Below, in pieces: positions 42,690-54,659 of a DNA stretch of 64,000 bases (its first letter is position 1; every line of letters begins with the position of its first letter). The DNA comes from Galeruca laticollis. Its lineage: Eukaryota > Arthropoda > Insecta > Coleoptera > Chrysomelidae. The notes under the pieces were generated by a model. It searched no databases and was not told the DNA's origin. It saw only the letters and a list, made by a program, of their open reading frames with translations. Both the position numbers and the translations under genes were made by a program. The stretch spans positions 164,670,809 through 164,734,808 of the forward strand of contig OY998175.1 in the NCBI GenBank assembly GCA_963921935.1, given 5' to 3'.

Positions 42690-43650
42690 CATAATCATCA
42701 ATTTGATTAAACCAGCATCTTTCTTCAGAGTGGAAATGGCTGCCTTTATTAAGTTTTTCACAAATTTTGCAAGTTTAATTTTATTATCTTTCCTTACATT
42801 ATCGATTGTGTTTTTCTTGAATGTATTATAATTATTTTAATTTATCGTATGATCATTTTTACCAATTTCAATGTAAAGATTTGCAGTGAATGTTCTTGAT
42901 CTCTTATCCATCTTGTTCATTATATAATCTGGTAAACCCATAACAATAATATCTATCATTGTTTGTGTGTCAATTTATTTAATTCCATCTAATAATAGCC
43001 TCTCCTTTTTCGTGGCATATTCTAGTAATGAACCTCCTTGGAACTCAAATGTAAATGCGTACCTAACTTGTGACCAAACTTTATTTGCGTATGTCTCACA
43101 TAAATTCTTTTTCCATATTTCCCATCCTGACTTCATTGTAAATTTAATCTAAACACTGTTTTTCAAGTAGATTCGTTAAAATTTCAATGTTTCTCGCATC
43201 CTGTAGTACCTCAAATCGTAAACACTCATTCTCAAATTCACTAATTCATTGGTCAACATTTGATGTTTTTCCCGAAAATTTCTCAAGTAAAAATCTTTCA
43301 GCAGTTTTTTCTAGCTTTTTATCTCCAGTTTCCGTACTATTATTATCCAAAACCTTTGTTCCATTTGTAATCTCGTCTAGGTATTGATCACTAAATTGTA
43401 CATTTTCACCTTCATCCAAGTGATTTTTCTCAATTCCTGAGTTAGTTTTCGTGTCTGGTGTCTTTTTTAGTGAATTCTTGTTTTTTTTGTATATATATCA
43501 GAAGTAGTTATGCCCGTGTTTTTACTTGCAGTTATCATCTGGTATATCAAATACACGTCCATCGGGAGTCTTGATAGAAATCACGCAGATCACATTCGTT
43601 TTACCATCAGATGCCACCATTACTGTGATTGGTAAATTTTCCATTTCTCT
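42690..43650 (-). pseudogene. Gag of the minus-strand Gypsy element
   Basis: Minus strand from about 43640: MENLPITVMVASDGKTNVIC and IKTPDGRVFDIPDDNC, then after breaks DKKLEKTAERFLLEKFSGK, ISEFENECLRFEVLQDAR, FTFEFQGGSLLEYATKKERL, IIVMGLPDYIMNKMD. This is the retrotransposon-gag fold with many frame changes and stops. The plus-strand frames here are shadows. Confidence 0.7.
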
Positions 43651-44316
43651 TTACCAAAAATGCCGTTTTATAAGACAGTTAGTCTATTCTGATATTATAT
43701 GGAATTGACAAATGAAACTATGTGTTGCTCTGAATAAATCAAAGAAACGATACTTGAAGTTGATTATCAATTTGTCAATTCCTTGATAAAATAAAATATT
43801 CAAATTTTACAATTGATGACAGAAATACGTCCAACAGCATCATCTTTGGAATGGGTTCCAAAATTAGTAACTGTTTTATCAAAGAGAAAAGATCACGCCT
43901 CAGTTATAAATACAACATAAAGGGATCGTATTCCTTTACACATATGCATAACTTTTTCTTAAATTGAATAAGCAAGTTGCTCTCCCCTGCCGGCACTGAT
44001 TGTTTTTTAGTTAGAGCATTGACGAAAAGGGTAAAAGAAAAGTTTAAATTTGGAAAGTGAGCCAAAAAAACCGGTGTAAACGACTGGAGCTTTCCAAGGT
44101 TTATATTTGAGCCTATCTTAGCTAGGAAGCATTTTGTAGAACCAATTCCACGCTAATGTCAGTCGTGTATTGACTTTCTGTCGAGCAGCTGTTAAATTCA
44201 GGCTACAGTTTTGTGAACATTATTTACCAATTATTTATGGGATAAGTTACCATAATGTAGACATATTTTAAATAATCAAAAATTGTACCAAAAAGATTAA
44301 TTGTTGTCTTCCTTAC
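43651..44316. other. Intron stretch, no gene
   Basis: Possibly contains the missing 5' LTR of the Gypsy element (coding starts at about 43650), but no TG...CA pair could be fixed because the other LTR is gone. Confidence 0.35.
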
Positions 44317-44447
44317 CTTTCTTAAGTCGTCTAGAAGTTTTTTCTTGTCTAGCTCAAGATTTGTTGCTATGGTTTCTTTCTTTACTAAAGAATCATGAAC
44401 GTCGGTTCTTTCGCTCAAGACTTTGTCGAGCTGCATTTCGTATTCGG
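44317..44447 (-). CDS. Rootletin-like coiled-coil protein, exon
   Basis: 131 bp, phase 1 to 0. Acceptor TATTTTAG|CCG, donor GAAAG|GTAAGG. It encodes EYEMQLDKVLSERTDVHDSL and ETIATNLELDKKKLLDDLRK. The split Ala codon (G from exon 53388-52854 plus CC here) restores the frame, which supports the link across an 8.4-kb intron. Confidence 0.8.
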
Positions 44448-44810
44448 CTAAAATATATATCACATGATCAAACTACCTGCCGGAAATACCACCTTTTCTT
44501 CATATCCTTATTTTGAGATAATTTTACTTTTAGATACTTTGTGTTAGAAATTTTAGACAAAGAGGTTGGTTTTCCCACATTTCATTTATTACTTTTCTTT
44601 TAATATGTATATGTAACCGAAAAAATGATCGTAGTCGGTATTAGTATTGAAAAAATGACAGTAGTTGTCAGAATATTAATTGTGAAGAGTTTTTTTCGAT
44701 ATTGGTCTGATATATTTTTGATTAAAAGGTCAAGAAAGTGCCGTAGGTGTATTATTTGAACCATCTAGGCCGGGGGTAACGGGTAGTTTGTCCATCGGCG
44801 AGTCATATTT

Positions 44811-47800
44811 TGGCGACCGTGACGGACCTACGGCACATTTTAAGACAGAGTAATAGTATTTTCCTTACGATGTCTGTTGAAGTAGAAATATTAAACAGCA
44901 TGAAGAAGTCACGTAAAATGCCAATATGTAGTTTTTCCAAAGCAGCTAATGAATTTGAAGCTTTTCTACGTACTCAAGAACCATGTTTGCTGGATTTAGA
45001 GGTTCCTTGGGATATTTTGAAAACAAAATATGAAGAGCTGCAAGTATGTGAAAGACATGTATATGAAGCTCTTCTAGAGACGGCGTCAGAGAAAGACATG
45101 ACTGGAGATATGGAACTAGGTGATGCTTATCATAGAAGGTACATCGAACTAAAAGTAAGATACACCCATTTTTCTAATAATAATATATCTGATACAGTTG
45201 CAATGCCTTCGGCAATTGTTGACGAGAAATAAACGAAAAGAAAGTTCAAGTTGCCGTGCATCGAATTTAAATGTGATGATGGCGGTATCAAAGGTTGGTT
45301 GAGTTTCTGGACACAATGAAAAAAGTACACGTATATCGTGAAATTGAAAATTAGTGATAAAATAGAAGGTAGCAATTGAAACACACATTGGATAGACTAT
45401 TATGGGAAAAGTACCTTCAAATTTCACATTCGAATTTATCAACTTCTGCTTTGTATTTATTTGCGAGTGCCTCTATCACAGACTTATGGGAACTGGACGT
45501 TTTGGGCATTCAGGATCCTGGTGAACAAAAATCTAAGGAAGAAAGAGCTTCTGCCGCAAAGTAGCTATTTTTAGATACTATTACTGTAGATAAGGAAGGA
45601 CGTTATGAAGTAAGGTTGCCATGGATAGATCGGCATAATCCGCTACCGACCAATTACAAAGTTGCACAAAAAAGATTACAAAACACTTTGCGGAAACTGG
45701 AAAAAGATAATTTGCGAATTAGGTATAACGACGTTTTCAAAGAATGGGAAAGTTTGAATATTATTGAAAAGGTAGAGCCAAACACACAGTGCGGACTGCG
45801 GACATTTTTTACCACACCGTCATGTTTTAAAAGAAGGTTCTACAACGGCTGTAAGACCAGATTTTGATGCATCTTGTCGATAAAAGGACAATCCTTCATT
45901 GAACCATTGTCTTCAAAAAGGGTCAAACATGATTGAATTAATTCCTTCCTTGTTTGTTCGCTTCAGACAATTAAAGTACGGTGTGATTTCTGATATAAAA
46001 AGGGCATTTATATAAATAAACATTAATTAAAATGACAGAAATTTTTTTAAATTCCTTTGGGTAGATGAAAATGATTCGGAAATTGCATATAGGCATAAGA
46101 GAGTAGTTTTCGGTTTTAACTGTAGTCCGTTTTTACTTGGTTCCACTATAGAGTATCACTTATCACAGTGTTTGGCAGAAATTTCAGAAGACCTATCTTT
46201 TATAGCATCTACAGTGAGAAAATTGTCAAAAAGTTTTTATGTAGACAATTGCGTAACTAGTCTTTCTAGCTTTGAAGAATTTGAGGAGTTTATTAAGGAA
46301 GCTGTCTATGTGATGGCCAAATGCCAATTTGATATACGAGGGTGGGAGTACTCCCGCGAAAATTGTACCCCAGATCATAAGATATCTGTGCTAGGTCTAT
46401 TGTGGTATCCTGGACTTGACATATTGGCCTTAAATTCTGATTTTCTTGTAAAGGAAATGAAAGACATAGCTGTAACAAAACGTCGCCTATTATCGATAGC
46501 TCAAAAAGTATTTGATCCAATTGGATTCACAGCTCCAGTTACTATTTTGCCTAAGCTTTTGTTGCAGCCATTGTGGGAGAAGAGAATTCCATGGGATGTT
46601 CCAGTAGATAAAGATGTTGCTGATATTTTTAGGGCATGGTTGTCTGATTTATCTTATATATTCAAAATAAGAATACCTCGATGGATTTCAATTTCCAATA
46701 ATGTCGTAGACTTAAGTCTACATACTTTCAGCGATGCTAGTCAGAAAGCTTATGCAGCTGTAGTTTTTTGTCGAGTGGAAGCAGCTAAAGAAGTTTCCAT
46801 TCATGTACTTGCTGCAAAGTCTAGAGTCGCTCCAATTACAAAATTATCAATTCCCAGATTAGAGTTGTTGGGGGCCAATATTGCGGCTAAACTTTATAAT
46901 CAGATTGCAGGAAGCTTGGAGTTTGACTGTGAAGCGTTTTTTTGGAGCGATTCATCAACTGTAATTTCTTGGATACAACGCGAAGAGCAATGGGCAACAT
47001 TTGTTTTTAATAGAGTTCGTGAAATCCGATAATTAAGTTCTTCCTCACAATGGCACCACCTTCCTGGAATTTTGAACCCCGCAAATTTGCCTTCAAGAGG
47101 ATGCTCTGCAAAACAGTTGTTAGATTCCAAATGGTGGGAGGGTCCTAAGTGGTTGTACCAGAAGAAAGAGAATTGGCCTATTGAATAGATGAATTTTAAT
47201 GAGATGGAAATTGCCACTGAACGAAGAAAAAGACTTATAACAACATTAACTACTGTTGAACAATTTGATTTTTGGAAACTTGAGAAATTTAGTAAATTCT
47301 CGAAAACAGTTAAGATGATTGCTTTGGTTTTTAGATTTATACACAATATGCGTCACCCTAACGCAAAAAAGATAGGTTTGACTACCGTTAATGATTTGCA
47401 GATTGCAGAAAATTTTATATTGAAGATAATACAAAGGAAGCATTTTTCTGGTCCCGATGACAAAAGCATAATATGTTTGAGTCAATTTTATGATGAATCT
47501 GGAGTGTTACGTCTGAAGTCTAGAATTTCTAATAGAAATGATATTAGAGATTTTCGTTACCCCGTTCTATTGCCAGCCAAAAACGCGACTGTGGATATCT
47601 TAATAATGGAAACACATCAGAACTTGTGTCATGTAGGAGTACAAGGTCTTTTGGCACAATTGCGTGAGAAGTGTTGGATCATTGGCGGAAGACGTACGAT
47701 ACGAAAAGTGTTAATAACCTGTATGATATGCAATCGATTCAATTCGAAAGATTATGAAGTAAAATCACCTCTTTTGCATGTAGATCGAGTTCGAGATGCA

Positions 47801-48105
47801 GTGGCGTTCGAGATATCAGGTGTAGATTTTGATGGGCCCCTCTTTCTTAGATCAGGGGAAAAAGCATGGGTATGCCTATTTACATGCGCGGTTTACCGTG
47901 CAATCCATGTTGAGTTGTCCACTCACATTTTTCTGCAAATTTTACGCTGATTCATAGCCAGAAGAGGCAGGTCCAAAATACTTTATAGTGATAATGCCAT
48001 GACATTTAAAGGTGCGGAAAATGCATTTAATGTTTTGAGCTGCACTAAAATTTCGCAGGACATTTCTACCCAACGAATCATTTGGCATTTGGCATTTAAA
48101 GATGG
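44811..48105 (+). pseudogene. Decayed BEL/Pao element
   Basis: TGGCGACCGTGACGGAC at 44811 looks like a primer-binding site, so the 5' LTR would end just before it. Gag: 44875-45230 (EVPWDILKTKYEELQVCERH), then LPCIEFK and GWLSFW. Large gap, then the protease-RT linker ITDLWELDVLGIQD (45470), RLPWIDRHNPLPTNYKVAQK and VFKEWESLNIIEKVE. Reverse transcriptase in pieces to 46170, then 46172-47032 intact with SFYVDNCVTS (active site), RNase H HTFSDASQKAYAAV and FFWSDSSTVISWIQ. Integrase at 47189-47950 (HQNLCHVGVQGLLAQLR; CMICNRFNS; VDFDGPLF), continuing SDNAMTFKGAENAF to 48080. At least six frame breaks. It is older than the intact BEL and a different family. Confidence 0.87.
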
Positions 48106-48960
48106 CCGCACAAATGTACTTGACGGAGTGAGCGTCCTTCGGTCGTTAATGAAAGTTTGGTGCAGGAAGTGGACAAGGAGGTGAGAGAAAACATACTTTC
48201 TTAATATTTCTCGTAGTGTTTTGTATAGCATTGTGACCGAGCACTTGAATTGCCTAAAATTGTGCGCACGTTGGGTACCGAAAATGTTGACGGATGTGCA
48301 CAAAACCAAACGTTTAGGCAGTGCATTGACTTTCCTTAAGCGGACCACAACGACGATGATGATATCTTAAGCCAAATTGTTACGGGCGATGAAACATGGG
48401 TGGCCTACGTCACACCAGAATCAAAGCAACAGTCCATGGAATGGCGGCATTCACATTCACCCAGAAAAGAGAAGTTTAAGCAAACAATTTCTGCCCGGAA
48501 AATCATGTACACAGTTTTTTGGGACAGAAAAGGAGAGACAATCAATGCAACAGCTTATTGTCAGACATTGCACAATCTGCGCCGTTCAATCCAGAACAAA
48601 AGACGTGGCAAGTTGAGCAAGGCCATCGTTCTACTGCATGACAATGCCCGTCCGCATGTGGCTGATCAGACCAGAGATTTGATCATATCTTTTTGATAGG
48701 AAACTCTAGATCATCCTTCGTACAGCCCTGATCTGGCGCCCATTGACTATCATCTGTTCCTGCACTTGAAGAAACACTTGGGCGGTCAGCGTTTTCAAGG
48801 CGATAACGAAATCAAAACAGTTGAGATGCAGTAGTTAACAAGTCTGGCGGCAGATTTCTATGAGGAGGGTATTCAAAAACTGGTACAACGTTATGACAAG
48901 TGTCTCAATATTGACGGTAATTATGTAGAAAAGTGGATTAAGGTACAGGCTTTCATGTAA
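48106..48960 (+). pseudogene. Mariner transposase
   Basis: From about 48120: VDKEVRENI, VLYSIVTEHLNCLKLCARWV and PKMLTDVHKTKRLGSALTFL. After a shift come IVTGDETWVAYVTPESKQQS (first Asp), SPRKEKFKQTIS, VFWDRKG. Then KRRGKLSKAIVLLHDNARPH (second Asp), and after a break YSPDLAPIDYHLFLHLKKHL (third Asp) with EEGIQKLVQRYDKC at the end. D34D-type mariner with small internal deletions and shifts. The N-terminus joins the BEL integrase, so the element was inserted there or carried a truncated start. A 3' terminal repeat may be TTTCAAAACGGTACTTACTT near 49000. Confidence 0.87.
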
Positions 48961-49134
48961 AAATAAAATTATTGAAATATCTTGGCACGTCTTTGTTTAA
49001 TTTCAAAACGGTACTTACTTAAGAAACAGCGTATTACATGATATGAATATCGACTTAATTTCGTTAAAACAAGTAGGTTTTACTGTCACTAGTTACGTCG
49101 GGATATTTTTTTTTAAAATAGGTTTACCAGCGAT

Positions 49135-49420
49135 AAAAATCAGAGTAAAATACAATGGTACATTTAACAGAGCGTCATAGGATTGAAATTCTAATACTAA
49201 AAGGATGTGGTGACAGGTAATACTAACATATTCTGAAATTTGCGTATGTTTTATTTGCGACATGTTGCAGGATACAAAGAGGTATGTGAAATGTTTAATA
49301 ATAAGTATGAAGACAGAGCAGCTGTAGCATGTGGTGCTATATCTAAAATTATTCATAAATTTGAGGAAAGTGAACATGTATAAGATCTCCCAAAAAGTGC
49401 CCTGCTATTCAACAGTAAAC
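49135..49420 (+). pseudogene. N-terminal helix-turn-helix of a mariner-like transposase
   Basis: VHLTERHRIEILILKGCGDR at 49152, then after a frame break EMFNNKYEDRAAVACGAISK and IIHKFEESEHV, which is the DNA-binding head of an insect mariner/IS630-like transposase. The DDE part is absent. Confidence 0.65.
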
Positions 49421-49554
49421 AAAAATGACATTTTTTGTGGATGGGTGAAGACCCTCATCTCGTGAATAGATTAATTTTGTTTCAGTAATATGGCATGGCC
49501 ACTATAATTTTTAATAGCCGTTTTCCTAGCCTCCAATTTACGTCCTCAAGTCAA

Positions 49555-50360
49555 TAATTCACGCACACTATTAATTTCCACCAGACCAAATAAATACCCA
49601 TACATTCATCAGTACCCTGAATGGGGGAAATTAAGAGGAGACTCTTAATTTCTTCAAACAAGTCCTCATTATAATCTACAGTCAAATACTCTTCCCGTAA
49701 TAAACCCACGAATTTATCCCAAGAGTATACCTCTTCTCCGTAAGCTAAATACAATTGATAAGCCCTACCAGTAAATAACTCGATACCACTAGCTAATAAA
49801 ATTTCCTTACCTACATTGCATGAAACTCAATACTCTTCCACCTTTTCCTGAAAACTAACGAAATTCCTTTGGAATCTCCAGATAACACTAAATCCCACTT
49901 ACCAGTCTTAATGTTAGAAATATTCGCTGCCACATTAGCAAAGCTAGGAGCTAGCTGTCTTACATTATTGAGAGTTGACCTACGAATTGTTGGCAAATTC
50001 GCAAAAGATAGACCAGGATGAAAAAGAATTTCTATCTGGGGAGGTTGAGTTTGACGATATCGCTCCTGTTTCGAAGCTTTACTACCCAATTATTCAAATA
50101 AAGATAATGTGTTAGACATTAATTCATCTAAGTTCGCGTTTTACAGGACACGAGCATCTCTGCTTCAAAATTAGGGACACGTTCCAGGTTCCAGTCGACC
50201 TATGACATGCACTAGCTTACTGTTTAACTTCTGGAAATGATCACTCACTCGTGATTTATGAAATACTTCTTCACTGGGTTCAATCTGACGTAACTAAGTT
50301 TCAATTGCGATTAAATCTTCAGCAGCTGTATATGGATTGTAAACCTCTCCCAGCTGCTCC
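49555..50360 (-). pseudogene. Gag fragment of an LTR retrotransposon
   Basis: Minus strand from 50360: LTKEQLGEVYNPYTAAEDLI, one stop, QIEPSEEVFHKSRVSDHFQK, KLVHVIGRLEP, then SKASKQERYRQTQPPQIEIL (50089) and WDLVLSGDSKGISLVF, and after frame changes LYLAYGEEVYSWDKFVGLLR and EEYLTVDYNEDLFEEI. A capsid with the GxA...Y.W..F...LR.EY pattern of retrotransposon Gag. No pol was seen, so this is a truncated copy. 50361-50560 may be its leader. Confidence 0.7.
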
Positions 50361-52853
50361 TTGGTGAGATGAAATCATCACTATCTCTGGTCATAACCGG
50401 AACGCAGGATCCATTCGGGATAGCTCTCCCTCGTTATGTAGCTCAACTTATAAGAGCTATAGCCGGAACTCTAAAGGTTCTCAGGGGTGAATCTTCACCT
50501 TAATTGAAATTACAGAACATCATCATCCTCGGGAAGAAAGGTACAGAAAATAACTTCTGGGTGCCAACTTATATTTTATTAACCTCTGAACAAGTAAACT
50601 GAGTATGGATTTACACATTTTAGCAGATCATTTATAAGGCCTCTCAACTAATGTAGAACGATAGCAAAACTGCCCGAAAACCCCACAGATTTATTTGTAC
50701 AAATCACTTATTTTATACGGTATCATAACTAAACATATCATAGGACTGTTTAAAACTATTTTTCTGACAGATATACGTCTACTCGGTCTGATGACCCCTG
50801 CTACTGCTAGACTCTTTTATTTTCGAGGGAAAAATTGCCGGCTTGTTGAACGCCCGGCTTGTTGAACGCCGCTAAAATAATTGATGATTATTGATTCATT
50901 TTGAAAATAGGGGAGGGCCTAATGCCTAGAATATTCGGTTGGTGCCGGGCGCAAAAATTTGATATCGACAAAAAATACCCACTCTGTTCCTAACTGGAAC
51001 GAAAAAAAGTTGAAAATATGAATTGTTTTATTATATGAACGCAGAAAAGATATCTTTTAAAATAATGTTTGTTGAAAAGGGCGTAGAAAAAGGGTTTTGA
51101 AAATAAATTATCTGGAATTTAATACTAGAAAATAATGCTAAAAATAACGATAGATAATCTATCGTTACAGGATATTCTGGCGGATCTATGCTATCATCCT
51201 CCTTTTCCACTTGCAATGCTATATCGCATCTCCGAAACCGAACCACTTGCAATACCTCGTATTGTGAACTCGTAAATAAGTTCATCTTGTACTAATCGAT
51301 TATCTGCAAAATGACGAGACATTTTCAAAGTTTAACTGAGAAGCAACCTTATGAAGAATTTAAAACCAACTTCAGATACCGAATGTCCAAAAATCCCTAT
51401 TTATGCAAACAATATCTTCAACCCACAGAGTTTACACCAAGTGTACTTCTCAAACCAACACAGCGTTTCTTCCTCGATAAGTTATACCAAGACACAGGAC
51501 TCCTCGAGCCCAATGTACCATAGTTCCAAAACACTATTCCGCTAAGGTTCGAACCCACGATGCTGCTTACAATCGTCGAAAGTCAGATAAACTTAGAATA
51601 AAGTGAAACATGTTTAAGAATTCGACTACTGAATTGGTTACGCCTTAGTAACTACAAATGCTATGTACTGAGTGACCCACAGTATGTAACTTACACTAAT
51701 ATATATATGAATTACAAATATATCGCAATAGATTACCAAATAAAATTTTCAAAATTACAATTATCAATCAGGAATGGATTTCTGTTTCCAAAGATAAAGA
51801 CGTCTATTCCAAAGGTTGTATGTGTTGTAACGGAATTGGTAAGCACGATAGAGGGCGCATTTATTGACGAATCGAAACCAAACTCGCTACAAAAATCGAT
51901 TGGGTTAAGGTATTGGGCCAAATCAGCCCAGTAGAAACAAAGTTGAAAAAAAATCGTATTTCTTTTGTTTTTGATTTGAAGCAAGAAAGCTACTTAGATT
52001 TTTTATAGACCTTAACACGTTCTACAACTTTTGTAATTAACACTTTTTTCTAAAACGTACATAAAATTCACAAATTTACCGAAAGAATTTGTACTTTTTT
52101 GTTATTGATTTGATGTAAAAATGTCCATTTCGTCTCGGGTCACTGGGATTTTTTTATTTAGGCATCTTTCTGTTAATATAATTTACAAAATAAAAATGTT
52201 TTTTCAAAAACTGAATAGATGAGGCTTTTACTTGATGAAAATCCATACTGAACGATGAAATGAAACAATTTAAATTGTTTTATTTCATCATTAAAATGTT
52301 TTTTCTACAACCACTATGCAAAACATGCTTTTCTACACAAATTGTTATACACAAAGCAGGCCTTTTCTAAATTTTTTTGATATCCGTTGGAAAAATAATA
52401 ATTTAGTGTGGGAAAAGTACACGGTATGACACTTCTCCGCACGGAAATATCACTTTTTCACACGGAAATGTCGAATTCTTTTTCACAATCTAACATTATC
52501 TTTATAGTGAATTTTGTTGACAGAAACTAATATTGCAATTAATTAAAACTTATCAAAAAAAGAACAGTTCAAAATTGATAACGTTTACCTGATTTTTCTA
52601 TATTCATTTTTTGAATTCTTTCTGTTCAAAGTTTTGATAAAATATAAGTGACTTTTCTTATCTCATTAATAAACGTGATTGTAAAAAACATATTGTGTGC
52701 AACTCGTACGCAAAGCACTTTTCTCACTCGCTGGATTTGCACAAACCTCTGCGCTCGTGGGAAAAATGACGCTTTGCGCATTTGTTATACAAACTACTAT
52801 TACTAGAACACTACGGCTCAAAGCACTATATAACATACTGTGTACAACATTAC
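50361..52853. other. Intron stretch, no recognisable gene
   Basis: A 70-codon plus frame at 51311-51523 (MTRHFQSLTEKQPYEEF...) and a minus frame at 51285-51031 have no recognised motif and may be repeat fragments. GGTTCGAACCCACGA at 51546 resembles a tRNA B-box. Otherwise AT-rich. Confidence 0.4.
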
Positions 52854-53388
52854 CTTTCGATTTTTCTAAGCTAGCTACAAGATTATCAGCTTCCAATTTT
52901 TGAGCTTCTAGCATATCGTGTGTCAAATACAACTTATGTAATTCCTCTCTAACAGTTAGCAATTCTTCCCGCATTCTACTGCACCTATCTTCTTCCCCTC
53001 TCAAATTTATCTCTCTTATATCAGCTTCTTGATTTAATCTGTCTATCTCCGTCTGTAAAAACATCTTCTCGTCTTGCAATGTATCAACTTCTTTTTGTAA
53101 CTTGTTGCTAGCTTTCTGTAGCCTGTCGTAGTCTTGATGGAGTGATTCAACTAGAGCATTACATTCTATTCGGTTTCTGTCTAGTTGGTTCTTTTCCGAT
53201 TTTATGGCTTCGAGATTTTTCTGCATCAGGTCTCGGTCTTGAGCTAGTTGGGAACACTGAGCGTGGCTGGCGTCTAATTGGGACACCACCTCTTTCAGGC
53301 GGTCCTCTAAAGATGCCACGGTGTTTTCGGAATTTTCGTATTGTTTGCGAACTAACAAAAGTTGCTCCTTATTCGATTGGAGTTTCAC
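52854..53388 (-). CDS. Rootletin-like coiled-coil protein, exon (first seen)
   Basis: 535 bp, phase 0 to 1. Acceptor TTTCTCAAG|GTG, donor TCGAAAG|GTAATG. It encodes 178 residues with no stop: VKLQSNKEQLLLVRKQYENS, NTVASLEDRLKEVVSQLDAS, SNKLQKEVDTLQDEKMFLQT, LTVREELHKLYLTHDMLEAQ. Continuous heptads, no globular motif. Earlier exons, including the start of the gene, lie to the right and were not found before the window end. Rootletin is the best family guess; location would be the ciliary rootlet or centriole. Confidence 0.8.
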
Positions 53389-53437
53389 CTTGAGAAATTA
53401 GTATAAACATTTAACCTCCTCTATATTAAATATTTCG

Positions 53438-53500
<63 letters not shown>

Positions 53501-53829
53501 CTAAGAATATCAAAATACAATCTACATTCACCTATATACAGTTATTTTCGTAACCAGTTCGGAAAGTAACTGCCGTTGAACCGAACGATGCGGACTTCGG
53601 GTAATCAGTCAAGGACAGTTTACGCATTAATTAGGAACATTATCTTTTCTACGACCGCATAAAAAATCAAAAAGCTCAAAGCACATTGAAAATATATATT
53701 TTATTTCAACATACAAAACTTTCAATGAGAATCCACTAATTATTAATAATATTAATGTTAAATACACAATTTGTAGCATTCTGCAAATAAGTCGGTCCAG
53801 AGTAAGTAGTTGGTGCTAACTGGATGTTA
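53389..53829. other. Intron with (TA)n microsatellite at 53441-53498
   Basis: About 29 TA units 52 bp upstream of the exon acceptor (gene strand). The rest shows no feature. Confidence 0.8.
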
Positions 53830-54432
53830 AGATTACCTAATACTCGTAGATTGCAAAGTGCATGAAGATGACGGAGACGGCATCGGTTGCAAGTTTTCAA
53901 TACATGAAAGCATCTTATTCAAGATGATCTTCTTCTGTTATCTGCAGTCTTCGAAATAACCTTCAGCAGTTGACTTCCAGCCTCCAAAACGTTTTATCTT
54001 GGTTATCCCTTCGCCCGAATCTGCTAGAAACTTTGCCAAGGATAATCTAAAACTGTGACCTGTGTAATGTTGTGGGTTAGGTAGGCCTGAGTAGGTAGCG
54101 ATCTCTGCCCGCATTTTACCAAATGTGTTACCGCCTACGCACTGAACAGATCATTTGCTTTTTTATAACTGATAAAAAACGACGGTGGTTGACGAAGGTT
54201 CCTTTATTTATGTATCAGATATAACAAAGTGTGTATGTATGGTTTTTCGAATCGAAATCTTCACAATAATTAGGTTTTCTTTATCTTGAATTTCGTCAAG
54301 CGAGATTTTCATAAGCTCCGCTCTGAGAAGAGCACCAACTAGAGCAAAAATGGTACCTACTTTAATCATAAGATATACCTCATCCAGGGCTGGTAAGTAG
54401 TAAGTGGGGGACTTGAGCACCCCCCCGGCCAT
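53830..54432 (-). pseudogene. Tyrosine recombinase (phage-integrase superfamily) fragment
   Basis: Minus strand from about 54390: VGTIFALVGALLRAELMKIS (first catalytic Arg in LLRAEL), NLIIVKISIRKT. After a frame break near 54205 come GNTFGKMRAEIATYSGLP, HYTGHSFRLSLAKFLADSGE with the His-x-x-Arg pair, KIKRFGGWKSTAEGYFEDC (third His replaced by Trp, as in many of these), a stop, and a short Ser-rich tail. The catalytic Tyr is probably that in GYFED. It resembles the eukaryotic recombinases found in insect mobile elements; it could belong to a Crypton-like or other large element. The N-terminal half is missing. It ends abruptly at the foldback at about 54425. Confidence 0.78.
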
Positions 54433-54659
54433 ATTTTATCCAGTCGGCCATTTTTTATCCTTGTAGATTTCTATAGTGGTGTCGGCCATTTTTATCCTGT
54501 AATTGTAGATTTCTATCGCTAGATGGCGTATGTCATTTTTTGTAGATTTCTATAGATGGCTGCGCGTCGTCCATTTTTTATCCCGTAGATTTTATTTGAA
54601 AATTCCCATAGTCCTGATTGGAAACACTGACCTAAGCATACGTAATTTCTAGAACCAAA

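Larger units (their letters stand above)
38600..43650 (-). mobile_element. Deleted Ty3/Gypsy element, interrupted by a mariner-type transposon
   Basis: Minus-strand order: Gag (43650-42690), protease with IFGIYDSGSNISLI (about 42600-42500), direct jump to the end of the reverse transcriptase (FTKCKF, LEPLHNLLRKNQKFIW, ADSQYAFEKIKKSL), RNase H split at 39516-42237 (YTDASLEGIGTVLKQI), linker, and integrase core (38881-38609). Most of the reverse transcriptase is deleted between INFKLL and GFRLKFT. LTRs were not identified; the 3' end is lost at 38600. The family differs from the 9274 Gypsy: no SAP domain and another gag. Confidence 0.8.

Noticed and set aside
42967..43708. Plus-strand frames of 60-66 codons
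   Set aside because: Antisense to the minus-strand Gypsy gag, which has recognisable wording.
51311..51523. 70-codon plus frame as a gene
   Set aside because: No motif, no upstream signal, and followed by a tRNA-like B-box suggesting repeat debris; left uncalled.
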